Source of the DNA: Rhizopus sp. PT2906
Lineage: Eukaryota > Mucoromycota > Mucoromycetes > Mucorales > Rhizopodaceae
Direction: 5' to 3'
DNA: 30,513 bases
Assembly (NCBI GenBank): GCA_025529335.1
Contig: JAMYHX010000513.1
Coordinates: 1-30,513 of the forward strand
Shown: piece after piece, positions 22,213-30,513 of the stretch
Numbering within the stretch: position 1 is the first letter of the stretch
Layout of the letters: each line of letters starts with the position of its first letter
Position numbers and translations under genes: made by a program
Notes under the pieces: generated by a model
The model's input: only the letters and a program-made list of their open reading frames with translations
What the model was told of the DNA's origin: nothing
Database searches by the model: none

Positions 22213-23806
22213 CTACCTTGTTCTCTCTCGCTTGATCGCATCAATCTCTCGTCTTAGTTCATTTATTTCATTCTCCAGATCGTAATCTCGACGTTTTAAC
22301 AAGGAAATATATTCAACAGCTAATAATAACATGATTAGAAGCTTTTTAAGTCAAAAGGATACGCAAAGTTACCTTTACTTAGGATTTCCCATTTACTAGT
22401 CTTCATGTTCTTCTCAACAGGAAGAGAATCCCGAAGTTCATCAAATAAGCATTTCATCTCTTTCCTTCTTTTACGTTCAGCTAGTTTATGACTAATCCTC
22501 AGAGCTGGACTACGTGAATAAGGTGTTTCCTTTCGTGGCCTTTCCCTATCTGACGCTAGCAGATCAATCCCGTTACCGTTTATGTCTTCTTCTGACAACT
22601 GAGGTAAAGAGCCTGCACTTCGAACAGTCACAAGAGGCATAGACGCCCTTCTAACCGGCGTATAAGGTTCTGTAGCTCTATAATCTTCAACTAAGGATGC
22701 CTTGCGTCGCTGGCTACTTAACGATATGGGCCCGCCGTGGTGGTTATCCATCAGCTGGGAAGAATGGCTGTAGCGTGATGTTGCTGCCTTATCTTGCATA
22801 AATTCTGGACGACCTGTATTCACAAGCCGAGATGGACTTGGAGGTGCAGAAAATGTATCATATGTTGGCAACTCTGGAATAGTCGAAGGAAATTTGAATG
22901 CTAAAGAGAGAATATATGTATAAGAATCTAAATTTCACCATGTGCTCAACCCGCGTACCTTTATATTTTGATGCTGACGTACTATTGCCTCCAGCAGGGC
23001 CATACCTCGATGTCGAACTATATGATGTTTCAGCTGTGGCAATAGAGTGTCTACGTTGAAAGGGGTCGTAAAATGAACCTGTGTTGGGTGGTGGTGGTGC
23101 TAATGGATGTTTGCTGCCATTGTTCGCATTGTTAGCTCCGTTACTTAACGAGTATCGTCTGCCGAACGAATAGGGCAAACCATCTTGATTGTCATAAAGA
23201 CGCTGCCTGGTAAACGCTGAGGGAGAAGGTGACCGAGAAGGACAATCATAATCTGTAGCAACAGACCCTCTCCGGCTTTGAACAGCTGAGTTTGGCAACG
23301 GCAACACTTCTGCAATAGACGGACGGCGACTCGTACTGTGAAATGAAGCAGGATCGGTAATGGACCCTCGTCGGGAGAACGATTCGTAAAAAGACTGATG
23401 TGAATTGGGCTCTAGAGGAGATGGCCCTGAAACATGTTGTCGAAGTTGGGGTTGAGACACAGTCATGTCTGACATTCTATGTCGAATATAATCGTCAGGG
23501 GTCATATTGGCAGGTATAGCTGAGGATATAGACGATAGACTCTTTATTGACGGAAGACTGGGTTTGTCTTTGTTTCAAAAATAAGCAATGAGAAACCAAA
23601 TGCACATCTATGTGTTTATGATGTGTACCTTTGCTACATGGATGCATTACCTCATCCCCAGGATGTTGTTCATCAATCATCATCTTGTCTTGGATTTCTT
23701 CTTCTCGGATATTATTTCTTGGCTGAGCTGAATCAATCAATGGTCTTAGTAAGTGGTTTGCTGGAGGTAGCGTAGCATTAGTGATATTTATGTCCACAGT
23801 TTCCAT
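22213..23806 (-). CDS. bHLH-leucine-zipper transcription factor with multiple RRxS sites
   Basis: Four exons (23806-23629, 23567-22959, 22900-22373, 22319-22213) with introns of 61, 58 and 53 bp give 473 residues. The C-terminal DNA-binding domain (about 397-450) has basic region RISHKLAERKRRKE, with the His, Glu and Arg in the spacing that contacts CACGTG-type E-boxes. Next come helix 1 (LFDELRDSLP), a loop, and helix 2 completed only after the last splice (SKWEILSK then AVEYISLLKRR). A short zipper (LKRRDYDLENEINELRREID) follows. The N-terminal 390 residues are Ser/Pro/Asn-rich disorder. Seven Arg-Arg sites precede Ser128, 143, 161, 199, 234, 331 and 349, fitting PKA-type phosphorylation. 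The target genes are unknown. It lies 261 bp upstream of the nucleotidyltransferase gene on the same strand. Confidence 0.9.
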
Positions 23807-24609
23807 GGTAACTTATAGTGCGTAAAATATATAATAGGGAAGATAAATAAAAGAAGAGAAAGAAAGGAAAAAAAAACTATAAATAATATTTATTTATATA
23901 AAAATATAAAAATGCAGAAAAAGAAAAAGAAGAGCTTTTAAGGATAGAGTAAAAGTTTTATTTTTATCGACCTTTGGTTCTATCAAAGGGGAGGAAATAA
24001 GGAAAAAGAGCAGTGCAAAACGATGCTAAGCGCCTGCGACAGTCACGTATTTCATTGTGTATAGTCCTCCCCTTTCCTCCATTTGCTCCTTTTCACCCTT
24101 TCATGCATTTAATGTATTGTTCTTCTTTTGAAAAAAGGGTCAGATATACACTTTTTTTTTTCCCCGTTTTGATGTTTGTGTCTCCCTCTTTTTTTTATTG
24201 TAAGAACATAGTCTCCTTGTCATTTATGTAAATAGAGAAAGAGTAGTGTCGTTTAGCTTGACAGACCGGTTAAAGGCACATTAGCAAATGACAGTTTGCA
24301 CGTTGTCAAGTTGATCGAGCGGGATTAGAAATAAACTGATCGCCCTTATTCTGAGTTGCTTTTAATCTTGCTTTACCATTTGCATAAACGGAACACCAGG
24401 AGGTATATTGACAATATCAAAAGGAAAAAGCAAACCTCCTTTTCGCAGAAAAAAAAAGTAGTGTAATTTCCTTATTTTTTACAGATTTTCTTTTTTTACT
24501 TTTTTATTATTTTTTAGATTCTTTTTGCTCCTTGTTTATGCAATTTGTAAACACACAGACAGTGAAGACCATATCTGACTTTCAAAAATAAGGTTATGTC
24601 AATATTTTA
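23807..24609. other. intergenic region between bHLH gene and M13 peptidase gene
   Basis: It includes the presumed bHLH promoter, with purine-rich tracts just upstream of its ATG (23835-23940) and pyrimidine or poly-T tracts near 24150 and 24480. A short plus-strand frame at 24013-24231 is Phe/Ser-rich without a recognisable domain. I see nothing else. Confidence 0.5.
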
Positions 24610-27458
24610 TTACCAAAGTTCACATTTATGAACAGGATTCATAGGACTTCCGGCTGGGCACTTGAATACGTTTGCGAAATCCACAGAGTTTTGTATTGCT
24701 CCATTGACACGCCATTTAGGAGGGGAGTGTTCGTCAGTAAGGACCTATGGGAATAAATGATTTAAGGATGTGGACATACAAAAGGCTTAAAATACTTACA
24801 CCCTTTTTAGCTTGGGCAGGTGTGGCCTTATTACACCAGATACGACCATAATTAATAAAAAAGAGCTGTTCAGGAGACAGGTCGTCTAATCCAGGCAAAC
24901 GAACATTGTTGTACTTTTTACTCTCCTTATCGCTGTCATATTGCTGTTTCCATGCTAGATATGCTTCTCTTAATCCACCATTGTCAGCAAGGTTTTCACC
25001 CAAAGTAAGCTTTCCTTTGACATGGAGCGCATTGCCCTTTTCATCAATAACAGTAAAATTACTGTATTGCTTAATAAAGCATTCGGCCTTCTCATCAAAC
25101 TGAGTAGACGTCTCGTTCGTCCACCATTCCACAAGCTTACCATCTGCATCAAACTGTCTACCGTTATTGTCAAAGCCATGCTACATAGAGCCAAATTTAA
25201 TGAAAAGTAATATTAAAAAAAAAAGGCCACTTACTGTAAGCTCATGACCAACGACAGCGCCGATTCCACCATAGTTTAGATAGTCAGGGTAATTGCTACC
25301 AAAGAAAGGATTTTGTAAAATACCAGCAGGAAATACAATCTGCCAAACAGAGTGTTACATACGTCTGATTTCATTTCACGTTCCCTTTCCCTTCTCTCCT
25401 TTATGATCATTTCGGTAATATACATTGCTTAAATAAGCATTGGAGATGAAAGAGACATAAAGGGAGATGACGGTATGTTCGGGGTTTTTTCTTACCTCAT
25501 TGAAAGAAGGGTTATAGTAAGCATTGACCTCCTGGGGATTCATAAGCCATTTCTTCTTTTCGGGTGTTTTGCCTACTTGGCTCCATTCTTCGCTAATGGC
25601 CCATTGACGTGAACGTAAGTAATTGCCAAAATAATCGTCTTCTTTCAATTCCAAGTCACTATAATACTCCAAGAGTGAAAGTGGAGACATAACATTGGGT
25701 GATGAATCAGGGTAACCGATCTTTTGGATAAGTTTATCTACTTTTTCAATAGCTCTTTGGCGTGTTTTATCATCAATCCAAGATAGTTCTGGAAGCCTCT
25801 TTACAAAGATATCCTTGATAGACTTTACAAATTCATCTGTATATTTCTTGGCATCTCCACCAAACTTTTCTAATACATAGTAGCGACCCACCAAGAATCC
25901 AATGGAATTATCTACTTCATCCAAACATACATCCCATCGAGGCTTTACAGCCTTGGGATCTGCACCGATTAGTTTAGCATTCATTTGACGGATGGGTTCG
26001 CGTATGGGCTCACTGAGAGCACCTGCATAGGCATGAATCGCTCTCCACATAAGGAATGCTTGAATGTTACGGCTGGGTTCGCTTTGTATTAACTCAGTTA
26101 GGTTACCAATATAGTGCGGTGAAGTAACGACGATGTGACTTGGGTGAGGTGCTGCGGATGGCAGGAGATGATCAACAAACAATCCCCAATCGATGGCAGG
26201 AGAGTATTTAGTGATCTCGGAAAGAGTCATGGGATTATAAATGCCCGTAGGGTTCTGGAAATATTCAGGATCGTCGCTGATCTTGGCCAATTTCTTCTCA
26301 AAGTCAATGATCATACGAGCTGTACTATTTGCGCTAAACTTGTTCCAGCTAAATCCGGGTCCACTTTTGGCAAAGACGGCTTCCAATGTTTCAGCAATCG
26401 TTTCATATAGAAGCTGAATCGTTTCATCTTGATTATAGTAATCCTTGGTAGGCAATGTCAAGCCTTCTTGAGCCAACAATAGGGTATTCACATTAGGGTC
26501 CTTATAGTCCGCATCAACATCAATTTCAAATAAGGCATAAACGCCTCTCTTTGCCAAATAGGATAAAGCTTTGGTCAATTCACGAGAAGAATCAGCCAAG
26601 GAAGAAGGGAAAAGGTTACGGATTTCTTTCAAGAGAGGATAAATAGGCTCTGCACCACGTTGATCAATCAAAGTTTCATTCATACATGAGTCATACAGAC
26701 TCTTTGCCTTGTTAAAGACCTGCTTATCCACCAATTTTTCGGGATCTGGCAATTTGCTAAAAGATGAATGTGTGCGATCATAAAAGTCATCAAAGGAGCC
26801 AGAAAGAATGTCGCGAAGGGTCTCCTTGTTTTGGTCTCTGAGAGTCAAGAAGGGATTAATTCCTGACTTACCATCTGGTATTCTATGATTCTTTTCCCAA
26901 TTATTGCCTATTATGCAAATGATTAATCTGTACGTCACTTCCCTCCTTTAAGCTCGTCCTACATGTATATTTATAAAAATCATCACAGGGATCGACTGTG
27001 GTGTCAATATCCTGCAGTAACATAAATATGATAAAGTATTCAAAACAGGATATTACAAACCTTTAGGATTTGAGCGGCTGTCAAGACACATTCAGGTGTT
27101 AAGCAAACAGGCTAAGAAGAAGAAGAAAAAACAAGTGAGCACACACAACTCCCTTTCTTGGCCAACACACGTGTTATGAGATAATATTATTTACACTGGT
27201 ATTGTTGTTTTCTGGGGGCAAAGGACTATCTGTGGGTGGATCATGAGGCTTTTCATCATAAACTCGACGTGCATAAAGGCCGGCAAGGATACATAAAACA
27301 ATAAAAAAGAGGGCAGTTAACGTAAAGAGGACTTTTTCCAAAAAAGTAAATCTTCCACTATTGCCACTCTCCCTAGCTTCAATGTTCGGTTGGTCATCTT
27401 GAGGTTCATTGCTTTCAACTCCTCTGTCTTGTAAAAGAGGATCTCTTTCCGAGCTCAT
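24610..27458 (-). CDS. M13-family (neprilysin/ECE-like) zinc metallopeptidase, type II membrane protein
   Basis: Seven exons (27458-27195, 27111-27061, 27011-26963, 26907-25496, 25339-25235, 25180-24800, 24744-24610) give 798 residues. Introns are 83, 49, 55, 156, 54 and 55 bp, all in phase. A short cytosolic tail with ERDPLLQ, a possible dileucine sorting signal, precedes a transmembrane segment (about 47-68). The luminal part opens with TPECV and DPCDDFYKYTC, typical M13 Cys positions. NAYYNPSFNE holds substrate-binding residues. The zinc site is HELTH (H624, E625, H628), with the third ligand E689 in ENLADNGG. The protein ends KCELW, matching the neprilysin C-terminal CxxW. It should cleave short peptides outside the cell or in endosomes. 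An in-frame upstream ATG at 27533 would add 25 hydrophobic residues. I prefer 27458. Confidence 0.93.
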
Positions 27459-27662
27459 TTTGTTTACAAAAGGAGTGAAAAGAAAAAGAATTTGCGTAGA
27501 TTGAAAGGATGAATTTATAATTTTATTCAGCATTGATAAATTATGTGCTTATTCCATATTCAGTGCCTCTTTGAAATGTCCCACTGCCAAAATAACAACA
27601 ACGAGTAACATGGATTTAACTGCGAACACACATATTGGCTAGTAACTTTTATTACAACTTCT

Positions 27663-27709
<47 letters not shown>
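27663..27709. repeat. (TA)n microsatellite
   Basis: About 47 bases of alternating TA interrupted once by C near 27673. It lies between the 3' end of the ETT1-like gene and the start of the M13 gene. Confidence 0.9.
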
Positions 27710-27733
27710 ATAAAGAATACTTTTGATAGCCCC

Positions 27734-28961
27734 CTATTTTTCCTCTTCATATTCTGCCAAGAATGCTGCCAAGCCTTCTGGTAAGGCATAATCTAGCTTC
27801 TTTTCGTCTACTAAGGATTGTGCTTCCTTAATCAACTTGACAGCTCGTTCATAAATTCGGTTCTGTTCCTCTTCATTCAAGACCAAATTTCCTTCATTCA
27901 CATAGACTTCGGCCAAATCGGTGAGTATCTGTGGGGTGAGTTTATCTGACTTCACAAGCTCTGTATGTGCTGCTTCGAGGTGCTTTTTACTTTCCAAAAT
28001 AGCTTGATAAGCGTTTTCCTCTTCTTTGCTCAATTCAGTCTTTTCTTCTTCTTCTTCTTCTGCACCTTCCTCAACGCTATCCAACCAGTAATGGGCAACT
28101 TGCAACTTGCATAAGCCAAGCACAGATAACGCCTGAGTATTGGTAGGTTCATCTGGTGTGTTTCTGGTTAGATTTTGCTCTTTTTCCTTTCTCTCTTGTC
28201 GATCTTACCTTTCAAAACTTGTTTAAGCGTCTTCTCGGCCCATGTTATGAACTTGTCACGAGATTCAAGAGTTGTGTATAAGGAACCGTGATTTTGAGCG
28301 ATATCAGCAAGTTCAATGATCACCTTGGAAGATAATTTGGATTCACTGATTGTTTTATCCACAGTGGACAGAGCGCGTATAGCCAATTCAGGAACACTAT
28401 CATCTGCCACTTGACTGGAAGCTTTAGCAAACCAGACCTTTGCAAGAGCCACATTGACCTTGCTGACCAGTTCAGCATTGTCTTCTTTTTCCAAGTGCTC
28501 TAAACTGTCATTTAATCTTTCCTCTGCAGCATCCAAATAGGGCTCAAAATCTTCATCTTCTATCAAACGACCCAATTCATACAGAGCAACACCATAGTTG
28601 TAATAAAAACTGGCAGGCAGAGGGTTTTCAGAGTCCCAGTTACGGAGAATACGATCGGATTCATGAATCGTTCCGCGAAGTAAAGGTAAAGCTTCAGAAG
28701 AGTCAGACTCTAACATAGTGTAAGTGAACACACTTGCATTCAACAAAAAGTCTTACCGAGCTTATCTAAAGCGCTTTCCAAAAGAGCGGCTGTCTCTCCA
28801 AGTTCGTCACCTTCTTCCACCTCTTTGTCGATAACAACAGTTTGAGCATTCTCAGGGATCTCGGTTGGTTGAGAAGTTGAGTCATTGTTGTTCTTTGGCT
28901 TTTTGGATTTAGCTAATACGCTACCTTTCAAGCCTCTGGGTCTCTTCTTTTCAGCTGCCAT
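27734..28961 (-). CDS. ETT1: ETT1/NRO1-family protein (enhancer of translation termination)
   Basis: Three exons (28961-28757, 28709-28209, 28152-27734) with introns of 47 and 56 bp give 374 residues, near the size of yeast Ett1 (about 410) and fission-yeast Nro1. The N-terminus has the family hallmark KRPRGLKG followed by a Lys-rich nuclear-signal-like stretch. GTIHESDRILRN matches the conserved VHECDRLLR region, and the rest is alpha-helical and TPR-like, with an acidic EEEEEE run near 28040-28060 and an acidic C-terminus. Ett1 affects stop-codon recognition; Nro1 controls the prolyl hydroxylase Ofd1 in hypoxic sterol signalling. Which role applies here cannot be read from sequence. The second acceptor (ACACCAG at 28153) was chosen because it is the only one in phase. 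A CTAAC branch-like site lies upstream of it. Confidence 0.85.
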
Positions 28962-30373
28962 GGTGATGAATCTAATAAAAGAGAGAAAAAATTATGGCCT
29001 GACAGAACCTGTCAAAAAAAAAAAAAAAAAAAAAAGGAATCGGAGTGACTTTTATGCTTAGCTTTAATGGGTGAATGCGATTGATATAAAGATAAAAGTT
29101 ATATCAACTAAAAAATCACATTGAACAGCACTTTTTATTTAAAGATATGACTTACTGTATTTTTATAAAATGTTGTCGTAAAATAAAAAATATGTTTGAA
29201 TAAAACGATATCGTGTCAAAAGAGAGATAAAGAGTATATGTAGAAAAAAGAGAGAAACGTATGTAGTATTAGAGCATATATCCTAATATTGGTTTTACTT
29301 ACCACCAAAGTGCATTCTAGGGAGGGCAGCGATACCTACCCAGGATAGTTTAAACAAAAAAAGGAACGGAGGACAGAGAGAACCCAGAGCACAAGAAGAG
29401 GCAATTGGACGAACGTTCCAGATATACACGCCAGAGAGCAAAGAGAGCGGGACAAGCGAGTCAGAGCAAGGACCATGAGGACAGGCTAGTTTTGATTTGT
29501 GAATCTTTGAACACTCGGAGGGATACTTGATAACCGCTGTAAAGAAGCAAAAAAAGGACTCAATTAAAATGGGTTTTTATACTTTTCTTTTTCTTTTACA
29601 AACAAGTATCATATAGGAGCGATCTGCTTCGTGACCATTCAAGAATATGCATTGCCAAATATGACTACATGTTCTTCTGATTTCATGAAGGGCTATTTCC
29701 AATATTAAGTTAATTTCAACTCCAAGACAGCCTACCTGTTAATATTACGAATATATTCTTGACGACGACGAATTTATATTTCATACAACGTGAATGTTGT
29801 CCTCACCATTAGGTGCATTTATTTTCGATCACAGGCGAAATTACTTTCCGAAAAGAGTGTATAACAAGTGGTCATATTCCTTACTTGCTTTGTTCCTTGT
29901 TAATGTTTTTATATCTTATACTAATCAAAACCCAAGGGGAGATTGTCTGTTTTCATAGTTTTTGATCAATACTTCAATCTCTTTCAATTAAAAAGGAACA
30001 CTTCTATCATCCTATGATCCTGTCTTTTCTCTGGGAAGACACGGTCACAGATTAAGGCTATCTTTGTCTCTTGTTTGAAAGCAAGATTCATTCTGGTTAT
30101 ACGTTTAAACGGATTTCTATTTATAAATAATTAAAACCTCTAATGGGCGTACGATCGCATTCTGGTTATACAGTTTTTCCAAAAATTATTGACACTGATG
30201 CCAAGAGTAAAATTCGCGATCGTTAAATTCTATTGTCACGTTTACCATTGGTTGATTTCGCTTGCTGACAAACTGGATGTCGTATATGTAGAAGCTTTGT
30301 CGTGTATATTAAGCATGAAAACACTGTCAGATCTCTTTTTACTCTCTTTCTCACTAATACTGAGTATTACAAA
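28962..30373. other. non-coding right flank
   Basis: No gene supported. The first part should hold the ETT1 promoter. A purine-rich, G/A-dominated block lies at about 29340-29480, unlike the AT-rich surroundings. A 14-bp direct repeat (CATTCTGGTTATAC) occurs at 30089-30102 and 30158-30171. A short frame at 30189-30377 has no recognisable domain and overlaps the start of the next gene, so it is probably chance. Confidence 0.5.
29014..29035. repeat. A22 homopolymer in the ETT1 promoter
   Basis: A run of 22 A on the plus strand (T on the ETT1 sense strand), 53-74 bases upstream of the ETT1 ATG. Such dA:dT tracts are common in fungal promoters and are prone to length error in sequencing. Confidence 0.85.
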
Positions 30374-30513
30374 ATGAGCTTTCAAATTTTCTACGAAGAC
30401 AGGCACGGTAATGCAGTTGATGAATACGGTAGACCTGAGCCTATGGACTACATCATTGATGAGGAGCGATATGCTTTAGAAACAGTTAGTTCACACACTC
30501 AGTATTTGCATAA
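30374..30513 (+). CDS. 5' end of an unidentified gene, truncated by the window edge
   Basis: ATG at 30374 opens a frame that stays open to the end of the window: 46 complete codons, starting MSFQIFYEDRHGNAVDEYGR and rich in Asp, Glu and Tyr. The sequence is well balanced and not low-complexity, which favours a real protein. No domain can be assigned from this length. An intron or stop could lie just outside. Confidence 0.45.
   Translation, partial: MSFQIFYEDRHGNAVDEYGRPEPMDYIIDEERYALETVSSHTQYLH

Noticed and set aside
24013..24231. 72-codon plus-strand frame between the bHLH and M13 genes
   Set aside because: Pyrimidine-rich, Phe/Ser-biased, no domain or neighbours to support it.
27459..27533. 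upstream in-frame ATG extending the M13 peptidase by 25 residues
   Set aside because: Would put a Phe/Leu-rich stretch ahead of the charged cytosolic tail and a second hydrophobic segment; the 27458 start gives the usual type II layout. Not excluded.
30089..30171. 14-bp direct repeat CATTCTGGTTATAC, possibly a target-site duplication or CRISPR-like repeat
   Set aside because: Only two copies 55 bases apart, no element between them, and CRISPR arrays are not expected in a fungal nucleus.

Overview
The window looks like AT-rich nuclear DNA from an early-diverging fungus, most likely Mucorales (Mucoromycota). The evidence is short GT-AG introns (about 47-83 bp, one of 156 bp), compact genes on both strands, a fungal ETT1/Nro1-type gene, many Gln/Asn-rich disordered proteins, and decayed transposons of types common in Mucorales. 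The assignment rests on recalled family features, not on a search.

Layout. 1-3.4 kb is gene-poor and holds decayed material: a two-exon C2H2 zinc-finger reading frame with coding-like debris behind it, then a broken IS630/Tc1-type transposase. 3.6-6.2 kb (+) carries a DHDPS/4-hydroxy-2-oxoglutarate aldolase-type enzyme and an unrecognised Gln-rich nuclear-looking protein. 6.4-9.7 kb (-) carries NADPH-cytochrome P450 reductase (three exons) and a 120-residue GAT-like helical protein assembled here from four small exons. 10.4-15.0 kb is a transposon graveyard. A degenerate Mutator-like element (MULE), bounded by an 18-bp perfect inverted repeat, encodes a transposase with a GCM/WRKY-type zinc finger and, on the same strand, a peptidase-C19-like domain. 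Coding-like minus-strand debris lies on both sides, as if the element had landed in another gene. 15.1-18.2 kb (+) is a 1,020-residue low-complexity protein ending in a WW-like domain. It faces a 5-exon Cid1/TUT-type terminal nucleotidyltransferase (18.5-22.0 kb, -). Next, all on the minus strand, come a bHLH-zipper regulator with seven PKA-like RRxS/RRxxS sites (22.2-23.8 kb), a 7-exon M13 (neprilysin-like) metallopeptidase (24.6-27.5 kb) and ETT1/NRO1 (27.7-29.0 kb). The right end is mostly non-coding, with the first 46 codons of an unidentified gene running off the edge.

The host genes are mostly housekeeping or regulatory and do not form an obvious pathway. The most unusual content is the MULE with its C19-like cysteine protease domain. 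Next come the PKA-site ladder in the bHLH protein, a nucleotidyltransferase whose nucleotide-recognition loop lacks the uridine-selecting histidine, and the frame problem in the WW protein, which either a 40-nt intron or a slip in an A7 run would solve. All exon joins were made by eye from GT/AG sites, reading phase and domain continuity. No RNA evidence was available.
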